A stretch of DNA of 59,901 bases, from positions 1 to 59,901 of the forward strand of contig JAAVZY010000089.1 in assembly GCA_022791945.1 (NCBI GenBank). Reading direction: 5' to 3'. Every line of letters begins with the position of its first letter. Position 1 is the stretch's first letter. Under the pieces are notes generated by a model, which did not search any database, was not told the DNA's origin, and saw nothing but the letters and a program-made list of their open reading frames with translations. Made by a program: the position numbers and the translations under genes. This document shows, piece by piece, positions 34,627 through 43,423 of the stretch. Origin of the DNA: Oscillospiraceae bacterium (GTDB taxonomy: Bacteria; Bacillota; Clostridia; Oscillospirales; Ruminococcaceae).

Positions 34627-35502
34627 TTACTCGATATTCTGCACCTGCTCCCGGATCTTTTCCAGCTCCGCCTTCATCTCCAGCACCGTATTGGTGATTT
34701 CAATATCCTGGCACTTGGAGCCAATGGTGTTGACCTCCCGGTTCATCTCCTGAAGCAGAAAGTCCAGCTTCCGGCCCGCGGGTTCCCGGCTTTTCAGCAG
34801 GGCCCGGAACTGGCCGATATGGCTCCGGAGCCGCACCGTCTCCTCATCCACAGCGATTTTGTCCGCGAACACCGCCACCTCTGTGAGCACCCGCTGCTCA
34901 TCCACAGAGCGGGTTTCCAGCAGCTGGCTGAGCTTCTGGTACAGCCGCTCCCGATAGGCGGCCTGGGTCCGGGGGGACTGCTCCTCCACCTTCCCCACCG
35001 CCGACTCAATGCCATCCAGCCGGCTGGAAATGTCCGCCTGCATCTTTGCCCCCTCGGCCACACGCATGGCCAGAAAGCGCTCGACGGCCTCCAGGGCAGT
35101 CTCCCGCACCTCCCGCCAGACCTCGTCCTCCTCCTGCTCCCGGCTCACCTGGAACAGATCCCCGAACCGGGTCAGATGGCTGACAGACAGATCGTCCCGG
35201 AGCCCCAGGGTCTGCCCGGCCTCCCGGAGGGCGTCCACGTAGGCCCGGGCCAGATCCATATTCAGGGTTACCTGCGCGTCCTGCCCGCCGGTCGTGAAGA
35301 TGTTGACGGAGACTTCCGTTTTGCCCCGGAAGACTGCTTCTCCCGTCAGGGCTTTCAGCCGCTCATCCAGATAGCTGTAAGCTCTGGGCGTCCGGGCGGA
35401 GAACTCAAAGTAGCGGTGGTTGACCGATTTGATTTCCACCAGGATATCCCGCTTTTCAAAGAGCCGCTGGGCGCGTCCATAGCCGGTCATGCTTTTCAGC
35501 AT
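34627..35502 (-). CDS. yicC: YicC family endoribonuclease
   Basis: A 291-residue protein with the typical start [12 protein letters not shown] and [25 protein letters not shown], and the C-terminal DUF1732 region [28 protein letters not shown]. Family members are reported as ribonucleases acting on RNA including small RNAs. It is the first gene of the long minus-strand operon, with AAGGAGG before its ATG and a good promoter about 80 bases upstream. Confidence 0.92.
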   Translation of the reverse strand: MLKSMTGYGRAQRLFEKRDILVEIKSVNHRYFEFSARTPRAYSYLDERLKALTGEAVFRGKTEVSVNIFTTGGQDAQVTLNMDLARAYVDALREAGQTLGLRDDLSVSHLTRFGDLFQVSREQEEDEVWREVRETALEAVERFLAMRVAEGAKMQADISSRLDGIESAVGKVEEQSPRTQAAYRERLYQKLSQLLETRSVDEQRVLTEVAVFADKIAVDEETVRLRSHIGQFRALLKSREPAGRKLDFLLQEMNREVNTIGSKCQDIEITNTVLEMKAELEKIREQVQNIE

Positions 35503-35540
35503 ACCGTATCCCTCCTTGTGGGCGTATATTCCACATATTG

Positions 35541-35588
35541 GCGTCTGCCGCGCAGACGCATTTTCCTGAAAACGGTTTGATTATACCA
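35541..35588 (-). promoter_or_regulatory. Extended -10 promoter and leader hairpin of the yicC operon
   Basis: On the minus strand TGGTATAAT (35588-35580) forms an extended -10; no good -35 is seen. About 20 bases downstream the leader has a 7-bp hairpin, GCGTCTG/CAGACGC with loop CCGCG-type (35541-35559), before the ribosome site. Confidence 0.6.
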
Positions 35589-35674
35589 CTTTTTTCGGGA
35601 AAGGGTGAGGATTCATTCACGAAATATCCATAATATTCATATTAAATTTACAATTCACAAACTTTCCAGCACAA

Positions 35675-35708
35675 GGAAAAGGTGCGGCTTTCAGGCCGCA
35701 CCTTTTCC
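35675..35708. terminator. Hairpin terminator after the small hypothetical gene
   Basis: GGAAAAGGTGCGGC (35675-35688) pairs perfectly with GCCGCACCTTTTCC (35695-35708), loop of six. The A/T-rich base of the stem gives a U-run on either strand. It follows the minus-strand hypothetical gene and insulates the yicC promoter. Confidence 0.75.
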
Positions 35709-35712
35709 GGGC

Positions 35713-36009
35713 TTACTGCTGTTCTGAGAGGCTGCGGCGGAGCCAGATGTCCGCCACGTCGAGGGCGTTGTAAAGGCCGGATTTGTCCGCCTTTTTAACC
35801 ACCACATCCTGAGGCTTGACGTTTTTATCTGTCCGCATCAGCTGCACCACAATCTGATCCGGCAGTTTTCTGCCGGCCTCTTCCTTGGTGCTTTTGATCT
35901 GAAGCATTACCACATAGTCATCCATCATGCTGCCGTAATAGATCACATTGCCGCTGCGCACCAGCGGTTTTCCTTTGTATTGGAAGAATTGTCCATCCTG
36001 CTCGTACAT
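35713..36009 (-). CDS. Conserved-looking small hypothetical protein
   Basis: A 98-residue soluble protein: YEQDGQFFQYKGKPLVRSGNVIYYGSMMDDYVVMLQIKSTKE near the N-terminus and KKADKSGLYNALDVADIWLRRSL at the end. The alternating hydrophobic strands suggest a small beta-rich fold. It has a proper ribosome site (AAGGA, eight bases before ATG 36009; ATG 36015 is an alternative) and its own terminator, so it is probably expressed. I do not recognise a function. Confidence 0.65.
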   Translation of the reverse strand: MYEQDGQFFQYKGKPLVRSGNVIYYGSMMDDYVVMLQIKSTKEEAGRKLPDQIVVQLMRTDKNVKPQDVVVKKADKSGLYNALDVADIWLRRSLSEQQ

Positions 36010-36155
36010 ATGCATCTTCCTTTCCTTGATTCTGCGTTATATCCAGTTTACCATAACCGCCCCTGAATGTAAACCCCGGCTGTGTCCGTCCGCGGAAATC
36101 CGTTCGTCCCACACAGAAATCCTATCTGAGCCGGATAAATTTTCCCGCATACCAC

Positions 36156-36186
36156 TTGACAATCCATATTATACGAAATATAATAT
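36156..36186 (+). promoter_or_regulatory. Consensus promoter with palindromic operator for the PadR operon
   Basis: TTGACA (36156-36161), 17-base spacer, TATAAT (36179-36184). A perfect 8-bp inverted repeat ATATTATA/TATAATAT (36166-36173 and 36179-36186, centre CGAAA) covers the -10, the expected place for autoregulation by the PadR protein encoded just downstream. Confidence 0.75.
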
Positions 36187-36199
36187 ACTCATCACAGCA

Positions 36200-36550
36200 A
36201 TGGAGAGGAGGATTCCCATCGGTTTCCAGTTCAGCGGCAGTATTTTGGACTTTATGGTGCTGGCGATCCTGCGAAACGGCGACACCTACGGCTATGTGCT
36301 CACCCAGCGGGCCAAGGAGCTGATGGATCTGTCAGATTCCACCCTGTATCCCATTCTCCGGCGGCTCCAGAAGGAGGGGGCGCTGCTTACCTACGATCAG
36401 CCCTTCCAGGGAAGGAACCGCCGGTACTACTCCCTTACAGGCCAGGGCCAGCGAACCCTGGATGCCTACATCCAAGATTGGAACCACTACAAGGAGCGGA
36501 TCGAGCAAATTCTTGCGGAGGGAGAAAGCAGACCCCAGGAGGAGGATTAG
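36200..36550 (+). CDS. PadR family transcriptional regulator
   Basis: A 116-residue winged-helix regulator: SGSILDFMVLAILRNGDTYGYVLTQRAKELMDLSDSTLYPILRRLQKEGALLTYDQPFQGRNRRYYSLTGQG, the PadR N-terminal domain, followed by a short helical dimerisation tail. It heads a three-gene operon with DUF1700 and DUF4097 genes, a common envelope-stress arrangement. The start is unusual: ATG 36200 lies only about nine bases after the predicted transcription start and has no ribosome site, while a perfect AGGAGG inside the gene precedes an in-frame ATC (I) codon. A near-leaderless ATG start is my choice. Confidence 0.85.
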   Translation: MERRIPIGFQFSGSILDFMVLAILRNGDTYGYVLTQRAKELMDLSDSTLYPILRRLQKEGALLTYDQPFQGRNRRYYSLTGQGQRTLDAYIQDWNHYKERIEQILAEGESRPQEED

Positions 36551-36597
36551 CCCTGCGGCTCTGCCAGCCGCAAATATGAGGAAAGGATCAAATATAC

Positions 36598-37308
36598 ATG
36601 GACATCTGGACAAAGGAAACCTATCTGGCTGCCCTGGAACGGGAGCTCCGTCCCATGGATCCGCAGGAGCGGCTGGAGGCCCTGGAGTACTATCGGGAAT
36701 ACTTGGAGGAAGCCGGGCCGGAGCGGGAGCGCCAGGTCATTGAGGGGCTGGGCTCCCCCAAGGAGCTGGCGGCCCAGCTGATGGCGCAAAGCCCGGTTTC
36801 ACATCCCTCCGCCGGCTGGAAATGGCTCCTGAAAATCGGCCTGGGCCTGGCCGCGCTGATCGCTCTGCCCCTTGTTCCGTGCCTGGCGGCCTGCGTGCTG
36901 GTAACAGCGCTCTCCCTGGTGCTCGCTCTGGCGGGACTGCTGCTGGGGCTTTACGCCACAGCCTTTTCTCTGGGAATCGCCGGGCTGGCGTGCCTTCTGG
37001 CCGGACTGTTTGTCGCGCCGCAGACGCCCTTTGCCGGGCTGACGCTCCTTGGGAGCGGAATCGCCCTGGGCGGGCTTGGGGGACTGCTGTTCATCCCCAC
37101 CCATTCCCTGACGTGCTGGCTGCTTGGAAAATGGAGCAGCTGGCTCCGGCGGATCAGAGCCCGGCGGCGGGGCCGCCAGGACGCCCGCAGGGATATCGGG
37201 CAGGAGCCGGCTGCTCCCCAGGAGGCGGGGCCTACCGCCTATGAGATTCTCAGCGGGGAGCTGACAGCGGAGGAAGGCCCGCAGCACACGGAAACGGAGG
37301 TTGGTTAG
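36598..37308 (+). CDS. DUF1700/HAAS-type membrane protein
   Basis: A 236-residue protein. Residues 1-60 form the HAAS-type helical domain (WTKETYLAALERELRPMDPQERLEALEYYREYLEEAG...VIEGLGSPKELAAQLM). Four to five membrane segments follow between residues 80 and 175 (GLAALIALPLVPCLAACVLV, LVLALAGLLLGLYATAF and others), then an Arg-rich cytoplasmic loop and tail. Such proteins co-occur with PadR and DUF4097 genes. Its role is probably to tether or relay a membrane signal; inferred from context. Confidence 0.8.
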   Translation: MDIWTKETYLAALERELRPMDPQERLEALEYYREYLEEAGPERERQVIEGLGSPKELAAQLMAQSPVSHPSAGWKWLLKIGLGLAALIALPLVPCLAACVLVTALSLVLALAGLLLGLYATAFSLGIAGLACLLAGLFVAPQTPFAGLTLLGSGIALGGLGGLLFIPTHSLTCWLLGKWSSWLRRIRARRRGRQDARRDIGQEPAAPQEAGPTAYEILSGELTAEEGPQHTETEVG

Positions 37309-37309
37309 G

Positions 37310-38545
37310 ATGAAACGGCAAGCATTGGCAGCTTTGATCTGCGGCGGCATGGTAGGAGCAGGGAGCCTTTTGGGCGGAATCGGCTTTCTGCTGGGAGGGG
37401 CGCGGGGCTTCTACGTGGACCGCGCCGGCGCGCACTATTACCAGAATCAGCCCACCGTCACCGAGCTGGAGCAGGTGATGGATTATGGGGAAGCTGATTG
37501 GAACGGGGAGTGCGCTGAGGTCTATGAGGAGACGGAATGCTGGGAAGACGAGGAGCATTGGGCCGAGGAGCACTGGGACAGCCGGGAGCCAGTTACCGTC
37601 ATCCAGGAGGCAACGGTCGTTCCAGGTGAGCGGATCACGGGAAATATCGGGCTGAATGATTTTCACAGCATCCGGGGGGTGTTCACCGCGGAGGAGATCA
37701 CCCTGGTGGAATCGGATCGGTTCGCGGTGGAATACAGCCTGAACAGCACCTTACACTTTGAGGAGCTGGCGGTGGAGGACGGCGTCCTCCGGATTGAGGT
37801 AAAGCCCCGGATAGAGCAGTTGGCGTTTCTGGACTTCCGCCTGAGCCGCCGGGAGGAAAATACGGTCCGCATCTATTATCCGGCGGGGATGGCGTTTGAC
37901 GAGGTGAATCTGGAGTTCGTGACCGGGAGCCTGTCCGCCGCGGATCTCCGCGCGGAGCACACCTCTGTGCGCTATACGTCCGGCGAATGCAGGCTGGAGC
38001 GGCTTTCGGGCGCGCTGGAGGTATCCATGACAAGCGGCTCCCTGCAAATTTCAGGCGGAGATCTGAGCATGGTGGACGTCACCTCGAGCAGCGGCTACGC
38101 CGTACTGGAGGATCTGACGGTAGGAGACTGTGTAAGAACCGCCGGCCTTAACGGCAAATACACCCTGCAAAATCTGCAGGCCAACGCGCTGGAGCTGACC
38201 GGGACCAGCGGAGACATCCGCATTGAGAACTGCCGCGCGAATACGCTCAGCACCCAGTATGTCAGCGGCGAGCTGAAGGGGATCGGGCTGGAGACAGCGG
38301 GACTTGACGTTTTCGCAACCTCAGGGACGATTGATCTGGAAGGCGCCTTTTCGGGGAAGAATATCCTGAAAACGACCTCGGGAACGATCCGTTTTCAGAC
38401 GAGCCTTCCTGAGGACAGCTATCAGTGCTCTGTCTCGACCATATCCGGAAAGGCTCAGGCGGGGCGATCGGGCTCCGCATCCGCGCCGAACCAGCTGGAT
38501 ATCCGCACCACCTCCGGCAGTGTTGAATATTCCTTCGGGAGCTGA
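37310..38545 (+). CDS. DUF4097 family beta-strand repeat protein
   Basis: This 411-residue exported protein starts with a membrane segment (ALAALICGGMVGAGSLLGGIGFLLGG), then an acidic linker (residues 50-95), then a long right-handed beta-repeat region from about residue 115 with the recurring pattern of DUF4097: YTSGECRLERLSGALEVSMTSGSLQIS, VTSSSGYAVLEDLTVGD, TSGDIRIENC and TSGTIDLEG. The ATG at 37310 follows the DUF1700 stop by one base with GGAGG upstream. It is the effector-like product of the PadR operon, probably an outer-face envelope protein. Confidence 0.85.
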   Translation: MKRQALAALICGGMVGAGSLLGGIGFLLGGARGFYVDRAGAHYYQNQPTVTELEQVMDYGEADWNGECAEVYEETECWEDEEHWAEEHWDSREPVTVIQEATVVPGERITGNIGLNDFHSIRGVFTAEEITLVESDRFAVEYSLNSTLHFEELAVEDGVLRIEVKPRIEQLAFLDFRLSRREENTVRIYYPAGMAFDEVNLEFVTGSLSAADLRAEHTSVRYTSGECRLERLSGALEVSMTSGSLQISGGDLSMVDVTSSSGYAVLEDLTVGDCVRTAGLNGKYTLQNLQANALELTGTSGDIRIENCRANTLSTQYVSGELKGIGLETAGLDVFATSGTIDLEGAFSGKNILKTTSGTIRFQTSLPEDSYQCSVSTISGKAQAGRSGSASAPNQLDIRTTSGSVEYSFGS

Positions 38546-38548
38546 GGG

Positions 38549-38592
38549 AAAAGACCGTGGGGGCAGAGCCCTCGAGGTCTTCCCCGACCACC
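38549..38592. repeat. Scar of the palindrome-rich element
   Basis: About 44 bases reading GGAAAAGACC...GGGGGCAGAGCCCTCGAGGTCTTCC. It keeps degenerate outer ends and part of the CTCGAGGGC cassette, directly before a strong terminator. Confidence 0.5.
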
Positions 38593-38602
38593 CACGCAGA
38601 GA

Positions 38603-38650
38603 AAATACCAAGGAACGGCATGGCCGAAGCCATGCCGTTCCTTGGTATTT
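38603..38650. terminator. Bidirectional terminator between DUF4097 and lipoprotein genes
   Basis: A 22-bp perfect stem (38603-38624 with 38629-38650) around the tetraloop CGAA, with AAAT/ATTT at the base, between converging genes. Confidence 0.85.
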
Positions 38651-38696
38651 GGGGCCGTTTTGTAACCGGCCGTATTCAGCACATGAACGATCTTGA

Positions 38697-39116
38697 TTAG
38701 GCGGCAGCAGCGAAGGAGGCGGAAGCCAGCTCGGTACCAGCGGAATCAGAATAGGTGATCTTAATGGTTACGTTCTCGTTGGTGCTGTTGTCCTGGAGCT
38801 GCTTGGCCATCTCCTCGAAGGTAGCCTTCTGCTGATCCAGCGCGTCGGTCAGCTGAGTCTTAATGGTGTCCAGGTTCTCAGCGGGAACTTCCATGCCCAG
38901 GGTAACGTCAAAGCAAACAGAATCGCCTTCTGCGTAAATATCAGCGGTCATGCCCTGAGACTCGAACTGCTGCTTCAGAGCAGTTACCTGTGTCTGCATC
39001 TCTTCCATCTCAAAGTACTCTTCCAGGGACTTTTTGCCGCAGGAGGCCAGGGTCAGCATCATGCCAACAGCCATCATAACAACCAGGAACAGGGAAACGA
39101 CTTTTTTCTGCATCAT
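38697..39116 (-). CDS. Small lipoprotein, DUF4854-like
   Basis: A 139-residue lipoprotein with signal KKVVSLFLVVMMAVGMMLTLASC; the lipobox cysteine is near residue 26. The mature part (GKKSLEEYFEMEEMQTQVTALKQQFESQGMTADIYAEGDSVCFDVTLG...LTDALDQQKATFEEMAKQLQDN...VTIKITYSDSAGTELAS) resembles DUF4854 domains of clostridial lipoproteins. AAAGGAG lies five bases before the first of two adjacent ATG codons. Function unknown. Confidence 0.8.
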   Translation of the reverse strand: MMQKKVVSLFLVVMMAVGMMLTLASCGKKSLEEYFEMEEMQTQVTALKQQFESQGMTADIYAEGDSVCFDVTLGMEVPAENLDTIKTQLTDALDQQKATFEEMAKQLQDNSTNENVTIKITYSDSAGTELASASFAAAA

Positions 39117-39286
39117 GAAAACTCCTTTGCTCATTTCTAATTGATATGGGACACAGGGCTTCGGGGTTGTCTGCATTGCCGCAGCTCCTGAAAACCTGCA
39201 TTCAGTATAGCTCCCGACTATCCAAAATGCAAGGGTCTGTGAAAAGAAACAGCGAACTGTATATTTTATCCAGCTCTTGCAAGGAT

Positions 39287-40312
39287 TTATTGAGCTGTAT
39301 GAACAAATGTTACATTTTTGTAATAATGCGTCAATATTTTTTCCCATGTGAAGCCCTGACGGGCCAGATAATCGGCCCCATACTGGCTCATGCCCACCCC
39401 ATGCCCGCTGCCCAGACAGGTAAAGAGGAATCCCCCGTCTCCAGGCTCCACTGTGAAATGAGCGGAGCGCAGGCCGAACAGCCTTCGGACCGCCTGTCCG
39501 GTAGTTTCCTGATCCCCGGCAAGGAGGGAGAGCACGCTTCCGCTTTCGCTCCGGCGGAGCTGGGAGAACCACTGGGAGCGATCCTCCGAAAGGCTGATGC
39601 CGGGATAAGCCTCCAGGAGCGCGTTGGCAACCTCCGCCTCGGGGAGAAGCACCTGTGTTTCGTAGCCGGGGGAGAGCAGATCCCCCTGGCTTTCCACCGG
39701 CTCCAGGTATGGGAGGGACTGCCCCCAGACGTTCTCCGCGCTTTCGGTCCGCCCGGAGGAAATGGCATGGAAGGCAGCGGCGATGGGTTCCCCGTCATAG
39801 ACCATCACCTGATCCACCACTTCGTCCACCGCCTGGGAGAGCTTGCGCTCATAGAGATCATAATTCTCCCCCCATGCCTCCTGCCGCTCCCGGGGAGAAA
39901 GGTACGCCTGGAACCGGGCCGGATCGGTGCTGAGATAGGGGGGCTCATCGGTTTCACCGATTTGCCGGAGGGCGTAGGTGTGGGCGGCTACTGCCTGGGC
40001 CTTCAGGGCCTCTGTATGGAAGGAAGCCGGCATTTCGGCCGCCACCACGCCGGTCAGGTACTCCTCCGGAGTCAGAGCCATAGTTTCCCTGGTCAGGTGA
40101 TCTTCTATTAAATAGAATCGATTGTCCTGATAAGCCTGGGGCTCCTCCAGACGGAGGCCTGCCAGGGTCGGAAAGGCGAGGGACGCTGTGACAGTGTCCT
40201 CTTCCTTCGGAGGGCGCTTTTCCGCAGCCTTCTCCCCTCCCAACAGGGAGAAGGCGGGGATGATTAAAAGCAGCAGCAGCAAAAAGACGAAAAATCCAGC
40301 ATAACGTCCCAT
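39287..40312 (-). CDS. spoIID: Stage II sporulation protein D
   Basis: A 341-residue membrane-anchored lytic transglycosylase of the engulfment machinery. An N-terminal membrane helix (FFVFLLLLLLIIPAFSLLGG) is followed by the SpoIID domain: LTPEEYLTGVVAAEMPASFHTEALKAQAVAAHTYALRQ near residue 85, FHAISSGRTESAENVWG near 195 and the C-terminal GSGHGVGMSQYGADYLARQGFTWEKILTHYY. The ATG at 40312 follows AAAGGA. It indicates an endospore-forming ancestry. No spoIIR/spoIIQ gene is adjacent. Confidence 0.93.
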   Translation of the reverse strand: MGRYAGFFVFLLLLLLIIPAFSLLGGEKAAEKRPPKEEDTVTASLAFPTLAGLRLEEPQAYQDNRFYLIEDHLTRETMALTPEEYLTGVVAAEMPASFHTEALKAQAVAAHTYALRQIGETDEPPYLSTDPARFQAYLSPRERQEAWGENYDLYERKLSQAVDEVVDQVMVYDGEPIAAAFHAISSGRTESAENVWGQSLPYLEPVESQGDLLSPGYETQVLLPEAEVANALLEAYPGISLSEDRSQWFSQLRRSESGSVLSLLAGDQETTGQAVRRLFGLRSAHFTVEPGDGGFLFTCLGSGHGVGMSQYGADYLARQGFTWEKILTHYYKNVTFVHTAQ

Positions 40313-40492
40313 GTTGAGGCGTCCTTTCTTTTTGTGAGATTGGCGCGGCCGAGGTCTTAGCCCTTCGCGGCGGGGCGGAAGCTGATTTTGGAGCGGAAAG
40401 GGACACATTGGTTGACGGGAGGGGAAAAGGAGTGTATGATGGTAAAATAATATGGCTTGGAGAGAAACCCCCTGGAAAGGAACATACTAAGG

Positions 40493-41854
40493 ATGCAGAA
40501 GGAAAGAGGCACCATTGCCGCCATACAAGATCTATGCGAGGAATTCCGGAAGTATAACCGGATCGACCCGGCCTACTATGAAAAATTCGACGTAAAGCGG
40601 GGACTGCGGAATCAGGACGGAACCGGCGTGATGGCCGGACTGACCCAGATCTGCAACGTCCACGGCTATGTGCTCAACGAGGGCGAGCGGGAGGCGGTTC
40701 CCGGCGAGCTCTACTACCGGGGCTACAACATCCGGGACATCATCCAAAGCTGCCGGACAGAAGACCGCTTCGGCTACGAGGAGGTGGTCTATCTGCTGCT
40801 GTTCGGCGCGCTGCCCAATCAGGCCCAGCTGGAAATGTTCAACCGGGTGCTGGCCCACTTCATGTATCTGCCGGAAACCTTCTTCGAGGACATGATGCTT
40901 AAGGCGCCCTCTCCCAACATTATGAACAAGCTGGCCCGGAGCGTGCTGGCCCTCTACTCCTACGACGAAAACGCCGACGAATCCACCCTGGAGGCGGAGC
41001 TGGGGAAATCCCTCCAGCTCATTGCCAAAATGCCTAACCTGATGGTCAAGGCCTATCAGGTCAAGCGCCGGAGCTACAACGGGGAAACCATGTACCTCCA
41101 TCCGGAGCGGGAGGGGCTTTCCGCCGCGGAGGAGATCCTCTCCCTCCTGCGGATGGATCGCTCCTATACCCACGAGGAGGCCAGCCTGCTGGATCTCTGC
41201 CTGATGCTCCATGCGGAGCACGGCGGCGGCAACAACTCCACCTTTGCCTGCCGGGTGCTGTCCTCCTCCGGGACGGACGCCTACGCCGCCTATGCGGGCG
41301 CTATCGGCGCCCTGAAGGGTCCCAGGCACGGAGGCGCCAACATCAAGGTGCTGGAAATGGTGGAGGACATCCGCGCCCACGTGAACAGCATCACCGACGA
41401 GGGCCAGGTGGCCGATCATCTCCGCCGGATCATCCGCCGGGAGGCAAACGATCACAGCGGGCTGGTCTACGGCATGGGCCACGCGGTCTATACCCTCTCC
41501 GATCCCCGTGCAGTCATTCTCCGGGAGCACGCCGTCCGGCTGGCGGAGGGCACGGAGTTTGAGCCGGAGTTCACCCTCCTGAACATTATCGAACGGCTGA
41601 CTCCGGAGATCTTCCTGCAGGAGCGGGGCAGCAGCAAGCCCATGTGCGCCAATGTGGATCTCTATTCCGGGCTGGTCTACCGGATGCTGAAAATCCCTCA
41701 GGATCTGTTCACGCCCCTCTTTGCCGTGTCCCGCATGGCCGGCTGGAGCGCCCACCGGATCGAGGAGCTCTTTACCGGCGGCCGGATCATCCGGCCCGCT
41801 TACAAATCCGTGTCCAGGCCTCAGAAATATCTCCCCTTGTCTCAGCGGGGGTAG
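40493..41854 (+). CDS. gltA: Citrate synthase
   Basis: This enzyme condenses oxaloacetate and acetyl-CoA. Key regions: YRGYNIRDII near residue 75, HAEHGGGNNSTFACRVLSSSGTDAYAAYAGAIGALKGPRHGGANIKVLEMV near 240-290 with the two catalytic histidines, and YGMGHAVYTLSDPRA near 325. About 453 residues with the clostridial-type N-terminal extension (RGTIAAIQDLCEEFRKYNRIDPAYYEKFDVKRGLRN). ATG 40493 is my choice; AAAGGA lies 11 bases upstream. A TTG at 40457 would add 12 residues. It may supply the oxidative branch toward glutamate. Confidence 0.93.
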   Translation: MQKERGTIAAIQDLCEEFRKYNRIDPAYYEKFDVKRGLRNQDGTGVMAGLTQICNVHGYVLNEGEREAVPGELYYRGYNIRDIIQSCRTEDRFGYEEVVYLLLFGALPNQAQLEMFNRVLAHFMYLPETFFEDMMLKAPSPNIMNKLARSVLALYSYDENADESTLEAELGKSLQLIAKMPNLMVKAYQVKRRSYNGETMYLHPEREGLSAAEEILSLLRMDRSYTHEEASLLDLCLMLHAEHGGGNNSTFACRVLSSSGTDAYAAYAGAIGALKGPRHGGANIKVLEMVEDIRAHVNSITDEGQVADHLRRIIRREANDHSGLVYGMGHAVYTLSDPRAVILREHAVRLAEGTEFEPEFTLLNIIERLTPEIFLQERGSSKPMCANVDLYSGLVYRMLKIPQDLFTPLFAVSRMAGWSAHRIEELFTGGRIIRPAYKSVSRPQKYLPLSQRG

Positions 41855-41915
41855 GTTCTGCTGACAGTGGAGTGCGGTGACTATATCATTCATTCCGAGA
41901 AATGGAAGGTTGCCT

Positions 41916-42809
41916 ATGAATCTGAAGGGACAGCTGTCCCTCCTGCGTTATGGGCTGGCGACTGTTCTGGCGCTGCCTCTGGTGCTGGCGGCGGTTAAAA
42001 TCGTCCAGCTGCTGCTGTTTTTTGATGAAGATACCGGTATGCTCTCTCCCGGCGGGGGAGCTGCCGTCCTCCAATGGATCCTGGGAATCGGCGGCGCGGC
42101 TGTTCTGGGGCTGGGGGTCTGGATGACCCTGGTGCTCCGGGAGGCCGGCGGCTACTACCTTCCCGGCCCCACCCTGGCGGACGGGCTGGGACAGTTTCTG
42201 GCCGGGCTCTGCTTTCTGGGACAGTCGGTGGCGGATCTCCTGCTGATCATGGATAACCGCAGGCTGAAAATCGGCGGTCCCACCGGGGACATCGCCTGGA
42301 TTCAGGTGGCGGTCAGCGCCGCCGGACTGCTTCTGGCAGGGCTGCTGATCGCCATGGCCTACCGGACCATTGCCGCTGGAAAGCGGCCGCCGGCGCTGGT
42401 AAGCGCTCTGCCTGCGGTCTGGTGCGCCCTGTTTATGATGAGCCTGCTCTATACCCACGAAAACACCGTCTCCCTTCAGGACAACGCCGCCAAAACCCTG
42501 GCGGGAGTGCTGGGGATGCTCTGCTGCTACTACCTGGGCCGGAGCCTCTGCGGCCTGGACGGGCGGACGGAGCCTGCGGCCGGGCTTTGGTTCCGGCTGG
42601 TATTCCCGGGGATCGGGTTCCTTTGTTCAGCGCCCTACTGCGCCGCCTATCTGGCGGGCGTGGGAGATCGGGCGGGGAATATGCCCTATCTGGCCCTGAC
42701 GGGGCTGTCCCTCTGGGCCGGGATTGCCGCTGTGCAGCTCTGCCGGGGAGGGTTCGCCGGGCTTCGGAGGCGGGCGCTGCACAGCCGTATCACCCCGCCT
42801 GAGAATTAG
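41916..42809 (+). CDS. Polytopic membrane protein of unknown function
   Basis: A 297-residue protein with about eight hydrophobic segments, for example YGLATVLALPLVLAAVKIVQLLLFF (residues 10-34), AAVLQWILGIGGAAVLGLGVWM and ALVSALPAVWCALFMMSLLY. No conserved soluble domain or motif is recognisable. The start follows GGAAGG. The TetR regulator gene begins 29 bases downstream in the same direction, suggesting a shared transcript. I cannot assign a transport substrate. Confidence 0.7.
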   Translation: MNLKGQLSLLRYGLATVLALPLVLAAVKIVQLLLFFDEDTGMLSPGGGAAVLQWILGIGGAAVLGLGVWMTLVLREAGGYYLPGPTLADGLGQFLAGLCFLGQSVADLLLIMDNRRLKIGGPTGDIAWIQVAVSAAGLLLAGLLIAMAYRTIAAGKRPPALVSALPAVWCALFMMSLLYTHENTVSLQDNAAKTLAGVLGMLCCYYLGRSLCGLDGRTEPAAGLWFRLVFPGIGFLCSAPYCAAYLAGVGDRAGNMPYLALTGLSLWAGIAAVQLCRGGFAGLRRRALHSRITPPEN

Positions 42810-42838
42810 GCGGTTTTTCAGGAGAGGAGGATACCCGC

Positions 42839-43423
42839 ATGGAGCCTACGGATCGCCGTGCCCGCCGCACCCGGAGACGCCTTCAGGAGGCGCTGTCCAG
42901 GCTGCTGCTGAAGCATCGGATCCAGGATATCACGGTTCAGCAGGTGACGAAGCTTGCCGGCATCAACCGGAGCACCTTCTATCTGCATTATAAGGATCTC
43001 TACGATCTCCGCCAGCAGATGGAGGGGGAGCTGATCCGCCAGCTGGAGAACACCTTAGCCCAGCCGGAGGCCTCGGCTGGCATGCGGGAGCTGGTGAACT
43101 GCCTCTACGGCTATTTTGCGGAGCGCAGGGAGCTCTGCCGCCCCCTGCTACCCCCCAACGGGGACAGCCCCTTTTGGCGGAAGTGCGTTCTGACCATAGC
43201 GGCACGGGGACTGCCGGCGCTGGCCCTCATCCCGGAGGGGAACCCCCTGCGGGAATGCCAGCTCACTTTCCTGGGCTCCGGGCTGATGGGGATCCTGCAG
43301 GAATGGGTTGCCAGGGAGGCCCCGGCGCTTCCCAGGGAGGAAACGGTAGGCTTTCTCACCTGGATGATGGAAGGGATGCTCCGGCCCTGGGAACCGGAGC
43401 CCGGAAAGGAGCAGAGTCAATGA
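42839..43423 (+). CDS. TetR family transcriptional regulator
   Basis: A 194-residue regulator. The TetR helix-turn-helix lies at residues about 8-58: RRTRRRLQEALSRLLLKHRIQDITVQQVTKLAGINRSTFYLHYKDLYDL. The ligand-binding half is helical and resembles the short TetR C-terminal domains of Firmicutes (LVNCLYGYFAERRELCRPLL...GSGLMGILQEWVA). AGGAGG precedes the ATG. Its stop overlaps the start of the SIS-domain gene as ATGA, so the two are translationally coupled. Confidence 0.9.
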   Translation: MEPTDRRARRTRRRLQEALSRLLLKHRIQDITVQQVTKLAGINRSTFYLHYKDLYDLRQQMEGELIRQLENTLAQPEASAGMRELVNCLYGYFAERRELCRPLLPPNGDSPFWRKCVLTIAARGLPALALIPEGNPLRECQLTFLGSGLMGILQEWVAREAPALPREETVGFLTWMMEGMLRPWEPEPGKEQSQ

